Below, in pieces: positions 51,415 through 60,172 of a DNA stretch of 64,000 bases. The position numbers were made by a program, and so were the translations under genes. The notes beneath the pieces are model-generated. The model saw nothing but the letters and a program-made list of their open reading frames with translations. It was not told the DNA's origin and did no database searches. The first letter of the stretch is position 1. Every line of letters begins with the position of its first letter. The DNA is taken from the NCBI GenBank assembly GCA_050330955.1, contig JBHJHJ010000022.1, positions 1 through 64,000 of the forward strand, given 5' to 3'. This DNA is from JBCCAG01 sp050330955. GTDB lineage: Bacteria > Cyanobacteriota > Cyanobacteriia > CAKZMO01.

Positions 51415-52608
51415 ATGTCCGTTGCACCCGACTATCGCCCCGGTTTAGAAGGTATTCCTGCCAAACGATCCAACATTAGCTACGTAGACGGGCGGCGCGG
51501 CATCCTTGAATATCGCGGCATTGGCATCGAAGACCTGGCCAGGGAGAGCAGCTTCATCGAGACCGCGTTTCTTTTGATTTGGGGCCACCTACCCACCGAG
51601 GGGGAGCTGGCAGACTTTAGCCATGAGATTCGCTACCACCGGCGGCTTAAGTATCGCATCCGCGACATGATGAAGTGCTTTCCCGAGAGCGGCCATCCCA
51701 TGGATGCCTTGCAGGCCTGCGCGGCTGCTTTGGGGCTGTTCTATTCTCGGCGGGCGCTGGATGACCCAGCCTACATCCGAGCTGCAGTAGTGCGCTTGCT
51801 GGCCAAAATTCCCACTATGGTGGCGGCGTTTCAGCTCATGCGCCGCGGCAACGATCCGGTCCAGCCCCGGGACGACCTAGACTACTCAGCCAATTTTCTC
51901 TACATGCTCAACGAGCGCGAACCCGACCCGCTCGCGGCCCACATCTTTGACGTTTGCCTTACCCTCCACGCCGAGCACACCGTCAATGCCTCCACCTTTT
52001 CCGCCATGGTGACGGCGTCTACCCTCACAGACCCTTACGCAGTGGTGGCCTCTGCCGTAGGCACCCTGGCGGGACCGCTCCACGGCGGCGCAAACGAGGA
52101 AGTGCTATTTATGCTGGAGGAAATCGGGGAGGTTGAGAACGTCAGACCCTATGTCGAAAGCTGTATTCAGCGACGATCCAAAATTATGGGGTTTGGCCAT
52201 CGGGTCTACAAGGTCAAAGATCCCCGAGCCATTATTCTGCAGGAGCTGGCCGAAAAGCTGTTTGACAAGTTTGGCCACGATAAGTATTACGCCATCGCCA
52301 TCGAGCTAGAGCGCGTTGTGGAGGAGAAGCTGGGCGGGAAGGGCATTTACCCCAACGTCGATTTCTATTCAGGTCTGGTTTACCGCCGCCTCGGCATTCC
52401 CTCTGACCTATTTACCCCGGTGTTTGCGATCGCTCGGGTGGCAGGTTGGCTGGCCCATTGGAAAGACCAGCTAACGGAAAATCGAATTTTTAGGCCCACA
52501 CAAATTTATACGGGTGCCCACGGTCTTCCCTACGTTCCGATTGGCGATCGGGAGATGACGCTGGACCATAGAGCGCTTGCTGCACTGCAGCCCCCTGCAG
52601 CGCAGTAG
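51415..52608 (+). CDS. gltA: Citrate synthase
   Basis: The 397-residue protein starts MSVAPDYRPGLEGIPAKRSN. The active-site segments are LHAEHTVNASTF (His), the signature GFGHRVYKVKDPRA (His) and NVDFYSGLVYRRLGIP (Asp). It condenses oxaloacetate and acetyl-CoA at the entry of the cyanobacterial TCA branch and feeds 2-oxoglutarate for nitrogen assimilation. In many cyanobacteria gltA is next to ndhA; here the two are about 25 kb apart. It is followed by an intrinsic terminator at 52753. Confidence 0.96.
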   Translation: MSVAPDYRPGLEGIPAKRSNISYVDGRRGILEYRGIGIEDLARESSFIETAFLLIWGHLPTEGELADFSHEIRYHRRLKYRIRDMMKCFPESGHPMDALQACAAALGLFYSRRALDDPAYIRAAVVRLLAKIPTMVAAFQLMRRGNDPVQPRDDLDYSANFLYMLNEREPDPLAAHIFDVCLTLHAEHTVNASTFSAMVTASTLTDPYAVVASAVGTLAGPLHGGANEEVLFMLEEIGEVENVRPYVESCIQRRSKIMGFGHRVYKVKDPRAIILQELAEKLFDKFGHDKYYAIAIELERVVEEKLGGKGIYPNVDFYSGLVYRRLGIPSDLFTPVFAIARVAGWLAHWKDQLTENRIFRPTQIYTGAHGLPYVPIGDREMTLDHRALAALQPPAAQ

Positions 52609-52752
52609 TGGCATAGTGGTGCCACAGTAGCAGCATGGTCTGATTACACAGGCGCAATGAACGTGAATATCGTGCAATGGGGGGTAAAGCCCCCTTGCGT
52701 CCCTAAGAAGAAGTTGTCACTATTAGACCAGTGACGATTTTCAGGAACTCCA

Positions 52753-52790
52753 GCCCTTGGGCCGCTACGGTCCAGGGGGCTTTTATTATT
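52753..52790 (+). terminator. Intrinsic terminator downstream of gltA
   Basis: The arms GCCCTTGG (52753-52760) and CCAGGGGGC (52772-52780) pair with one bulge and a wobble. An inner CCG/CGG pair extends the stem, and TTTTATTATTTT follows. It lies about 145 bp after the gltA stop. Confidence 0.7.
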
Positions 52791-52885
52791 TTGGCCTGGC
52801 AACTTTTTTCGCTAGACGTGGGTCAAATGCCTTGACCGCGTGACATACCTTAAAGACTCGGCAAAATCAGTACAGGTTGGCCTAG

Positions 52886-52891
52886 TATAAT
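52886..52891 (+). promoter_or_regulatory. Possible -10 element for coaD
   Basis: TATAAT is found 26 bp before the coaD start codon. The sequence 17 bp upstream of it (AAAATC) is not a -35 match, so the support is the -10 alone. Confidence 0.35.
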
Positions 52892-52917
52892 CGCTTCAAT
52901 GCCCCCTATACTGCTGT

Positions 52918-53433
52918 ATGTCGTTAGCATCGGCTGAATCTGTGATTGCCGTCTACCCAGGCAGCTTCGATCCCATTACGTTAGGACACCTCGACATCAT
53001 TGAGCGCGCTAGCCGTATATACGAGCGCGTGATTGTTGCCGTGCTGACCAACCCGAGCAAGACACCGCTGTTCACCGTGCAGCAGCGGCTTCAGCAGATA
53101 GCGCTCTCTACCGCCGAGCTGTCTAATGTGGAAGTGGACAGCTTCAACGGGCTGACCGTAGCCTATGTGGAAGCGCGACAGGCAAAGGTTATTCTCAGGG
53201 GACTGCGGGCCGTGTCAGACTTTGAAATGGAGTTGCAGATGGCACATACCAATAAGACCCTCTCAAGTCGAATCGAAACTGTCTTTTTGGCAACCTCCAA
53301 TGAATACAGCTTTCTCAGCAGCTCAGTGGTTAAGGAAGTGGCAAAATTTGGAGGGCCTATCAACCATCTGGTGCCTGCCCCCGTCGCGTCAGACTTAAAT
53401 CAACGCTATACCCCAACAGCTTCCAAGCTCTGA
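52918..53433 (+). CDS. coaD: Phosphopantetheine adenylyltransferase
   Basis: The 171-residue nucleotidyltransferase opens with AVYPGSFDPITLGHLDIIER, including the TxGH motif that binds ATP. The second half has ILRGLRAVSDFEMELQMAHT and the ISxxT-like segment FLSSSVVKEVAKFGG. It makes dephospho-CoA from 4'-phosphopantetheine and ATP in coenzyme A synthesis. The length is family-typical. The DivIVA-like gene follows by 36 bp. Confidence 0.96.
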   Translation: MSLASAESVIAVYPGSFDPITLGHLDIIERASRIYERVIVAVLTNPSKTPLFTVQQRLQQIALSTAELSNVEVDSFNGLTVAYVEARQAKVILRGLRAVSDFEMELQMAHTNKTLSSRIETVFLATSNEYSFLSSSVVKEVAKFGGPINHLVPAPVASDLNQRYTPTASKL

Positions 53434-53469
53434 CTTTCATGCTCCCCTAGCCCCTTAAATGCGCAAGCC

Positions 53470-54144
53470 GTGTCACATCCTGAACATTTATCGTCAGCCG
53501 AATCCGTGGAGGCTAATCCTCCAGAGTCCAATCCGCTGGATATTCAGCGGCAGATGTCGAAGCTAGAAGACATTATCTTTGAAGGCATCCGCATTCCGCT
53601 GAGCCGCTACACCTTGATTGATGAGGAAGAGGTGCTGGACCAGCTTGAGGAAGTGCAGCGATCGCTTCCGGCGGCGTTCGAGGAGGCCTTAATAGTAATT
53701 CGCCACAAGGAAGCTATCATCGCTGAAGCGGAACACTACATCCAGGAGATGCTGGCGGCTGCAGAGCAGCGGGCCGCCCAAATGCTCAATCAAACCGGCA
53801 TCGTACGCCAGGCTGAAGTGGAAGCGGCCCAGGTGCGTCAGAGTCTCCAGCAGGAGAGCGATGCGATGCGAGAGAGCGTCATGCAAGAAATTGATCAACG
53901 GCGACAGCAGGCTCAGCAAGAGCTCGACCAAATGCAGGAGATGGCGATCGCGGAGTGTGACGACATTCAGCGGGGGGCCGATGAATATGCTGAACAGGTG
54001 TTGAGCAGTGTGGAACGCCAATTGACGGATATGATTCGCATTATCCACAACGGACGGCAGCAGCTTAATATGGACAGCGCTACCGCTAGGCCGTCTTCGC
54101 AGCCTCCCTCTACGCGCCAGCCAGGCCAGCGCTTCGCCCGCTAG
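53470..54144 (+). CDS. DivIVA-like coiled-coil protein
   Basis: The 224-residue protein starts at a GTG (53470). A segment at 26-55 (DIQRQMSKLEDIIFEGIRIP) is followed by a long charged coiled coil (about 60-195) with many Gln, Glu and Ala, and a Pro/Ser-rich tail. It is soluble. Proteins of this shape beside coaD are found across cyanobacteria and are often labelled DivIVA-like or cell-division-related. Direct evidence for function is absent here. Confidence 0.7.
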   Translation: MSHPEHLSSAESVEANPPESNPLDIQRQMSKLEDIIFEGIRIPLSRYTLIDEEEVLDQLEEVQRSLPAAFEEALIVIRHKEAIIAEAEHYIQEMLAAAEQRAAQMLNQTGIVRQAEVEAAQVRQSLQQESDAMRESVMQEIDQRRQQAQQELDQMQEMAIAECDDIQRGADEYAEQVLSSVERQLTDMIRIIHNGRQQLNMDSATARPSSQPPSTRQPGQRFAR

Positions 54145-54174
54145 GCAGCGCCGTGGACGGTCAGTCGTACGGTT

Positions 54175-55581
54175 TTACCCGACGTCTTCGCGCTCCCGCA
54201 GCTTGAGCATGATTTCTTCGTGCACGTCCCGCGTTAGCGGATAAAAATAGGCCAGCACGAGCCCCAAAATGAGGCAAACTGTCGGAAACGGCCCGATGGC
54301 GACACGGATAGCCAGCAAAGCCGATTCGGGCTGGGCCGGCGGCGGTGCCCCCGGCGTTGCTGGAATGAACCCCGCTAGCTCAAGGGCCTGACCCACCAAA
54401 AAGATGCCGACGGCCAGACCCACCTTCTGCAGCAGGGTCATGAACGAGTAAAAGACGCCCTCCCGCCGCTGGCCGGTCTGCAGCTCGTCGAGCTCAATCA
54501 CGTCGGGCAGCATGGACCAGGGCACCACATAGGCCGTAGCCACGCCAAAGCTCGCCGCGATCGCCAGCCCGTACAGCAGCCCCACCTGCCCGGGCTGCAG
54601 CGCCATTAGGCCGATTTGGATAACAATCCAACTCCCCATGCCGAGGAAATACAGGCCCCGCTTTCCCAGACGGCGGCTGATGCGGCTGCAGATAAACAAC
54701 ATGGGAATGGCCGTCCCCTGGACCGCTAGCGCCACCAAGAAGTAGGACTCTAGGCCAATCCAACTGACGGCATAGAAAGGAATAATTGACGCGGTAATCT
54801 GCAGCGCCAGCCACGAGGTCAAATAAATACCAATGACGAATAGAAAGGGGCGATTCTGAAAGACGATGGGAATTTGCTGCCAAAAGGGCATCGCTTGGGC
54901 AGGCTCGACCTCGGTTGGCGAGTCTTGCCCCTTGACGCGGTGCCGCGTCCCCCAAATGCACCAGTAGAGCGGCAGTACGGCGGCCACGGCGCCCACAAGC
55001 CCCAAGACTTGAAACTGCTGCTGCGGGTTAGCAATCAATTGGCTCAATACCGCGCCCAGGGCCAAACCCGACACCGCCCCGCCTAGGGAAAACGCCAGAC
55101 GGAAGCTGCTGAGGGTAGTGCGCTCGTCGTAGTCTTGCGTCAGCTCTGGCGTGAGGGCGGCGTAGGGCAGGTTGACCGCCGTGTAACTGGTGAAAAATAG
55201 AATAGACACCACCAGGTAGTAGGCAAACTTGAGCCAGGGCTGCTCAAAACCCGGCACTACCCACATGAGGGCAAAGCTGACGCCGAAGGGGATTGACCCA
55301 AACAGCATCCACACGTGGCGGCGGCCCCAGCGAGACTGGGTGCGATCGCTCAAGTAGCCCACCATGGGGTCGCTGATGCTGTCCCAAATTTTGCCGACTA
55401 GCAGCACGGTTCCCGCCAGAGAGGGGCTGAGCCCAGCCACGTTGGTCAGAAAAATCAGAAACGAAAAGACGACTAGGTTAGCCGTCAGGCCAGCGCCCAT
55501 GTCCCCAGCCCCGTAGGCAAGCTTGGTGGGGAAGGCGAGGGAAGCGCGATTAGATTTTGAGGACTGAGCGGCAGAGGGCAT
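54175..55581 (-). CDS. GPH-type sugar:cation symporter (MFS)
   Basis: The 468-residue membrane protein has about twelve helices. Motifs are KLAYGAGDMGAGLTANLVVF, KIWDSISDPMVGYLSDRTQS with the conserved Asp, and RWGRRHVWMLFGSIPFGVSF. These are typical of the glycoside-pentoside-hexuronide family related to MelB. It would import a sugar or related solute with H+ or Na+. The substrate is unknown. It converges with the DivIVA-like gene (30 bp). Confidence 0.9.
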   Translation of the reverse strand: MPSAAQSSKSNRASLAFPTKLAYGAGDMGAGLTANLVVFSFLIFLTNVAGLSPSLAGTVLLVGKIWDSISDPMVGYLSDRTQSRWGRRHVWMLFGSIPFGVSFALMWVVPGFEQPWLKFAYYLVVSILFFTSYTAVNLPYAALTPELTQDYDERTTLSSFRLAFSLGGAVSGLALGAVLSQLIANPQQQFQVLGLVGAVAAVLPLYWCIWGTRHRVKGQDSPTEVEPAQAMPFWQQIPIVFQNRPFLFVIGIYLTSWLALQITASIIPFYAVSWIGLESYFLVALAVQGTAIPMLFICSRISRRLGKRGLYFLGMGSWIVIQIGLMALQPGQVGLLYGLAIAASFGVATAYVVPWSMLPDVIELDELQTGQRREGVFYSFMTLLQKVGLAVGIFLVGQALELAGFIPATPGAPPPAQPESALLAIRVAIGPFPTVCLILGLVLAYFYPLTRDVHEEIMLKLREREDVG

Positions 55582-55743
55582 AGATTGGGAAGAAAATCTG
55601 TGCCTTCAGCATGACATGAATGCTGCCGCTGCTGGTGGCGATCGCTGGCCAGTTTTGGGGTTGATACCTAAGGCGAAGGAAACGCTGTCGTTAGTAAAGT
55701 GACCAGCGCTCTGCGGCCTATACTTCTGGCCTACACCTGCGGC

Positions 55744-55917
55744 CTACACTTCTGACTGATAGGGCTGCCCCATGAAGCGCAGCGTTACCTCAGAGCGCTG
55801 TACCCCAGTGGACGGCTTGGACTGCCATGTCTTACCGCGATAGCGGCCCGTCAAAACATTGTCGAGGGCGCCGGAGTTCGAGCGCACGTACTCTAAACCG
55901 AGAAATTGAAGCTTCAT
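55744..55917 (-). CDS. DUF4278 small protein
   Basis: The ATG at 55917 gives 57 residues, starting MKLQFLGLEYVRSNSGALDN and ending RFMGQPYQSEV. Nine bases upstream there is an AAGGA site supporting this start over the ATG at 55926. The MKLxFLGxxY start and the GRYRGKTW motif mark DUF4278, short proteins frequent in cyanobacteria, often stress-induced and of unknown function. It lies about 200 bp downstream of the GMC oxidoreductase gene on the same strand and may have its own promoter. Confidence 0.8.
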   Translation of the reverse strand: MKLQFLGLEYVRSNSGALDNVLTGRYRGKTWQSKPSTGVQRSEVTLRFMGQPYQSEV

Positions 55918-56114
55918 GGTAGTCATCCTTAAGAGCGGGTTTTTCAGGAAGATTGGGCAGACGCCCGTTACTTTTGCTGGACAATCCTGCATTAGCTGAA
56001 GCCAATGCGCCAAATCAGAGTGCACAGCTCTTCTGAAAGAGTAACCTTTCCTTGTTAAGGATTGATGATATAAAGGCTAAAATGTAGCAAAATTTACAGA
56101 ATTAATCGGATGTC

Positions 56115-57680
56115 TTAACCGCTGAGTCGTTGCGTTAGATGGTCTCCCACTCGAAGGGCATTAGCGATGATGGTTAGGGTGGGGTTCACACCACCACTAG
56201 AGACAAAAAAGCCGCCGTCCACCACGTAGAGGTTATCGATGTCGTGGGTGCGGCAGTTGAGGTTTAGCACGGACGTCGCCGGGTCGGTGCCGAACTTCGT
56301 CGTACCGCACTGGTGCCCCACCACCTGCAGGGGCATCTTGTTGCGGGGGTAGATACCGAATGGGACCACGTGCTCAGCCCGGTCAATTGTCTTCAGCACT
56401 TGGGTCCAGCGGTGGATGAGGCGATCGCCTGCTTCGGTATTGTTGGGGGTGTAGTGGAGATGGATGTTGCCGTTTTTGACTTCGACGCGGTTGCTGGGGT
56501 CGGGCAAGTCCTCTGTCTGCAGCCACCACCCCGTCGAGCGCTGGGCCACCTTCTCCAGCTCCGACTCCAGCACCAATTTGGTTAAGGGAGCCAGCAGCTT
56601 TGGGGCCTCAGCCGGAATCATATCCTGCAGGACGTTGCCGGTGTTTTGCACCAGGCCCATGGGGTAAGGAAAGTCGGATTCTCCCCAGTAGTAGTCGCTG
56701 ACGGCAATGGTCTTTTGGTAAACGTCGGGGTTGGTCTCCACATTGAGGGCGACCATCGCTGCGGTCAGGTGCTTCATCAAGTTCCGCCCCACCTGCCCCG
56801 AGCTGTTGGCGAGGCCGTTGGGGTGCTGGTCATTGGCAGAGCCCAGCAGCAGGGAAGCGGAATTAATCGCCCCGCAGGCCACCACCACAATATCGCCCTG
56901 AAACCGCTGGGGCTCGCCGTTCACTTTGGCTTCCACCGCGCTCACCCGCTTCCCCGACGAGTCGGTGTGCAGCCGGGTGACCTGGGCCTGAGTCATCAGG
57001 GTGATGTTGCTCTGGTGGCGAATGGGCTGGATATTGTTTACCTCAGCGTCAGCCTTGCCGCCGACGAGGCAGGGGAAGCCGTCGCAGGTGTCACAGCGAA
57101 TGCAGGCCCCTAGAGTCTTGTCGACTTCGTTGAGCTTCAAGCCCAGAGGAAGGTGAAACGGCGTGAGCCCCTGGGTCTGAAGCGCATTCACCGTGGTCTG
57201 CATGTGGGGTTCGTGACTAACGGCGGGGTGGGGAAAATCCGCCATGCAGGCGGGCTCTGTGGGGTCCTCGCCCCGCTGTCCGTGGACGTCATATAGCACC
57301 TCGGCCTTGTCGTAGTAGGGGGCGAAGTCGGCGTATTTAAGCGGCCATTCTGGCGAGACGCCGTCTTTGTGGGCCACTGTCTCAAAGTCTCCCTCCCGTA
57401 ACCGCAGCAGGGCCGCGCCGTAGACCTTGGTGTTGCCCCCCACCCAGTAGCTCATTTGGGCGCGGAAAGCCTTGCCGTTGCTGCCGTTGTACCAGCGCTC
57501 ATCGGTGTGGTAGCGCTCCTTCTCGTAGACTTCACGGGCGCTCCAGTTGGCCTTCTCCCGAGGCAGAAAGTCGCCCCGCTCCAAAATGAGGATTTGCTTG
57601 CCGCTGCTGGCTAGGTGGTGGGCTAGGGTGCCGCCCCCGGCGCCAGTGCCAATGATGATGACGTCGTAGTGCTGGGTCAT
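56115..57680 (-). CDS. GMC-family FAD oxidoreductase with a Cys cluster
   Basis: This is 521 residues from the ATG at 57680. The FAD-binding start is DVIIIGTGAGGGTLAHHLAS and the substrate/FAD loop is RAQMSYWVGGNTKVYGAALL. The C-terminal signature is DNLYVVDGGFFVSSGGVNPT, with His in GHQCGTTKFG and Asn in GGVNPT as the GMC catalytic pair. Residues 193-204 (CIRCDTCDGFPC) give four Cys in CxxCxxCxxxxC spacing. That resembles the iron-sulfur ligands of some dehydrogenase-type GMC enzymes. It probably oxidises a sugar or alcohol. It lies 26 bp after the VOC gene and is the last gene of the cluster. Confidence 0.88.
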   Translation of the reverse strand: MTQHYDVIIIGTGAGGGTLAHHLASSGKQILILERGDFLPREKANWSAREVYEKERYHTDERWYNGSNGKAFRAQMSYWVGGNTKVYGAALLRLREGDFETVAHKDGVSPEWPLKYADFAPYYDKAEVLYDVHGQRGEDPTEPACMADFPHPAVSHEPHMQTTVNALQTQGLTPFHLPLGLKLNEVDKTLGACIRCDTCDGFPCLVGGKADAEVNNIQPIRHQSNITLMTQAQVTRLHTDSSGKRVSAVEAKVNGEPQRFQGDIVVVACGAINSASLLLGSANDQHPNGLANSSGQVGRNLMKHLTAAMVALNVETNPDVYQKTIAVSDYYWGESDFPYPMGLVQNTGNVLQDMIPAEAPKLLAPLTKLVLESELEKVAQRSTGWWLQTEDLPDPSNRVEVKNGNIHLHYTPNNTEAGDRLIHRWTQVLKTIDRAEHVVPFGIYPRNKMPLQVVGHQCGTTKFGTDPATSVLNLNCRTHDIDNLYVVDGGFFVSSGGVNPTLTIIANALRVGDHLTQRLSG

Positions 57681-57706
57681 GGTAGTCAAGGGTTAAGGCT
57701 GAATGT

Positions 57707-58801
57707 TTACCGTTCGATCAAACGCAGGGCATGGCCGTCAGGGTCTCGCACGAGGAAGGCCCGAACAAAGCCAAGCGATGCCGCTTCGTCGTTGCTCGGT
57801 AGGGTCACCGGACCTGAGGAGATGAAGGGAACCCCTACAGCTCGCAGCCGCGCTGCAGCGGCGATCGCATCTTCGACTTCTAGGGTGATGTCCCAGTGCC
57901 AGAGGTCATTGGGGCGGGACTCTGCCGGATAGGGGCGCCCCGTGGCGGGAGAGCGGTAGTCCAAAAACTCGACGCCCATACCGGCTTCTGCCCGCAGCCC
58001 AGTAATTTGCAGCCGCGCCCCAAATACGTTGTTCAGCCGCTCCTGCTCGGGGCCAAAGTTTTCGCTCTCCCCCGCCACGTCTAAACCCAGCAGATCTCTG
58101 TAAAAAGCTAGGCTGGCTTCGGTGTTGGAAACGCCGATGGCAGTGTGGTCGATGCCCAAGAAAAGCGCGTCCGTGGGCGCTTGCCAGCGGGGGGCGCCCT
58201 TGTCTGGGGGAAAGAAAATTAGCTCCAGGTTGTGGCCGTCCGGATCCTGAAAATAGAAAGCCTCAATGTCCGCTGCAGCGGGTATGGTCTCCGGCAAGCG
58301 CTGGGGGCCAGTAGACACATGCTGCACGTCAAACGACCGCAGCTGCTGGTAGGCCGCGTCCATGTCGCTGACGACGATGGCTACGTGCTGAAACCAAAGA
58401 TCGTTGCTGCGGGAATCTACGGGGATGGGGCGACCCCCCACAGTCAGGTATTCCGTTAGCTCAATTATCTCCGCCCCAAGCTGCAGCCGCGCCACCCGCA
58501 TCCGCAGGCCAAACACCCCCTGCAGCAGCTCATACTCACGGCCATGCACTTCAGTGACCGAGAGGGTCTCAAAGTCCAGCACCTGTTCGTAAAAGGCGAT
58601 CGCCTCGTCTAGGTCGGATACGGTCATGCCGACGGAGGCAACGGCGGTAACCTCGACGGAGGCTTGCGGACTAGCCGGAGACTGCTGAGCCAGCACTGGG
58701 GAGTGCTGCCCATAAACCGGCGGCAGGAGCGGGGATATGACCCCGATTAGCGCCGCTGTGGCGATCGCCAGCAGGCCATATCGTTTGAGAAATCGCGCCA
58801 T
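57707..58801 (-). CDS. Secreted two-domain VOC-family protein
   Basis: The 364-residue protein has a signal peptide (LLAIATAALIGVISPLLPPV, cleavage near QHSPVLAQQ). Two vicinal-oxygen-chelate domains follow: the first begins VASVGMTVSDLDEAIAFYEQ, the second GIDHTAIGVSNTEASLAFYR. Each ends with a Glu/His region (DPDGHNLELIFF; DPDGHALRLIE). VOC proteins use a metal to act on glyoxalase- or dioxygenase-type substrates; the exact reaction is unknown. The gene starts 1 bp after the FNR-like stop, so translation is almost certainly coupled. Confidence 0.88.
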   Translation of the reverse strand: MARFLKRYGLLAIATAALIGVISPLLPPVYGQHSPVLAQQSPASPQASVEVTAVASVGMTVSDLDEAIAFYEQVLDFETLSVTEVHGREYELLQGVFGLRMRVARLQLGAEIIELTEYLTVGGRPIPVDSRSNDLWFQHVAIVVSDMDAAYQQLRSFDVQHVSTGPQRLPETIPAAADIEAFYFQDPDGHNLELIFFPPDKGAPRWQAPTDALFLGIDHTAIGVSNTEASLAFYRDLLGLDVAGESENFGPEQERLNNVFGARLQITGLRAEAGMGVEFLDYRSPATGRPYPAESRPNDLWHWDITLEVEDAIAAAARLRAVGVPFISSGPVTLPSNDEAASLGFVRAFLVRDPDGHALRLIER

Positions 58802-58802
58802 G

Positions 58803-60110
58803 TTATAGGTCCAGCGTGACTTGAGCGGTCTTGGGTTTCGACACGCAAATCAGCACTGCGCCGTCCTCTGGTGTACCGGTGGGCGCTTCGTCGTAAGCCA
58901 CCTCCCCGGACTCTAGGCCGCACATGCAGGTGAGGCAGACGCCCTGACGGCAGCTATAGTCGGGATCGAGGCCTTGCGCTTCGGCGAATTCTAGCAGGGT
59001 GCCGTCTTGGGGCGTCCAGGTGGCGGTTTTGCTGGAGCGGGCGAAGGTAACCTCGGCGCTGGCGGCAGTGTTGGCCTTGGCTGCGGCTTTACCTGCTTTG
59101 GGAGGCTTAGCAAACGACTCGAAGAATACCTGCGCCTTCGGAACGCCGATGTTGTCTAGGCCGCTGCGCAGCGAGTCCATGAAGCTGGGAGACCCACAGA
59201 GGTAATATTCGGCGTCTCCTGAGGCATGGTGCTGTTTAATTTCGGGGATGACGATATCCGTGAGCATGTCGGTGTCTACGTAGCCCTGGCTGTGATATTT
59301 ACCGTCATCTTCGGGGCGCGGGCGACTGTAGCGGTAGTAGACGTGCAGGTTGGGGTGCTCGATGGCGTTGATTTCTTTGTCAAAGGCGTGGAATTCGCCG
59401 TTGCGGGCGCCGTGGAGAAACCAGACGTGGCGCTGTGGGTTGAGGCGGCTGACGGCTTTGGCCATGGCAATCATGGGGGTGATGCCGACGCCGTTGCTGA
59501 TCAGCACCACCGGGCGAGACTGGGTGGGGTCGAGGACAAACCTGCCGCTGGGGGGCTTAGCAGGGATGACGCTGCCTTCTTTCACTTGGTCGTGCATGAA
59601 GGTGGAGGCCACGCCAGGGGGCACGTCTAGATCTTTGGGCGATCGCTCCCGCTTAATGGACAGGCGGTAGTAGTCTGTGGGTTTGACAAAGTCTGAGAGG
59701 GAATAGGTGCGGATGACAGGGCGAGACTGACCGGGAATGTCAAGCTGGATAGTGAGAAACTGGCCCGGCTTGAAGCTGGGCAATGGTCCGCCGTCCTTAG
59801 GTTTGAGGTAGAAGGAGGTGATTTCAGCGCTCTCCGGAACTTTACGGGCCACCACGAAGTCTCGCCAGCCGGTCCATTTGTCTTTAGCGGCTTTAGTAGA
59901 GCTGACCTTAGGCTTGGTAAGCAGGCCCACAATGCCCCCCACAACGGCGATCGCCACCGCGCCGTGGCCAAATTGCTTATAGGCATCGTCTTCTTTTTGC
60001 TGAAAGCCGATGAAGGCTCCGCCAAACATGGTGGCGGCAGCGAAGCTAATCCCGGCTGACAGCGCCGCGCGAGCTAGCGGATTCCTAATTTTGTCAATGC
60101 CCTCAAACAT
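58803..60110 (-). CDS. Membrane-anchored FNR-type reductase fused to a [2Fe-2S] ferredoxin domain
   Basis: The 435-residue protein has a hydrophobic N-terminal region (about 10-65, with ARAALSAGISFAAATMFGGA). The flavin reductase module spans 85-330: VIRTYSLSDF for FAD/FMN, VVLISNGVGITPMIAMAKAV for NAD(P), EYYLCGSPSFM. The C-terminal [2Fe-2S] domain spans 350-435 with Cys387, Cys392, Cys395 and Cys422. It resembles reductases that pass electrons from NAD(P)H to an oxygenase or a cytochrome-type partner. The aquaporin gene is 62 bp upstream and the VOC gene follows by 1 bp. Confidence 0.9.
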   Translation of the reverse strand: MFEGIDKIRNPLARAALSAGISFAAATMFGGAFIGFQQKEDDAYKQFGHGAVAIAVVGGIVGLLTKPKVSSTKAAKDKWTGWRDFVVARKVPESAEITSFYLKPKDGGPLPSFKPGQFLTIQLDIPGQSRPVIRTYSLSDFVKPTDYYRLSIKRERSPKDLDVPPGVASTFMHDQVKEGSVIPAKPPSGRFVLDPTQSRPVVLISNGVGITPMIAMAKAVSRLNPQRHVWFLHGARNGEFHAFDKEINAIEHPNLHVYYRYSRPRPEDDGKYHSQGYVDTDMLTDIVIPEIKQHHASGDAEYYLCGSPSFMDSLRSGLDNIGVPKAQVFFESFAKPPKAGKAAAKANTAASAEVTFARSSKTATWTPQDGTLLEFAEAQGLDPDYSCRQGVCLTCMCGLESGEVAYDEAPTGTPEDGAVLICVSKPKTAQVTLDL

Positions 60111-60172
60111 CCGAGTTCTCCCAATTCAACAGTGAACCTGCCCTAATCCACACCCTAACGAGGACAAATGAA

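Larger units (their letters stand above)
52609..52917. other. Intergenic, 309 bp, between gltA and coaD
   Basis: It carries a 6-bp-stem hairpin at 52715-52734 (GTCACT/AGTGAC), the terminator at 52753 and a TATAAT at 52886-52891, 27 bp before the coaD ATG, which may be its -10. No -35 match is placed at the usual distance. No tRNA or reading frame with protein features was seen. Confidence 0.5.
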
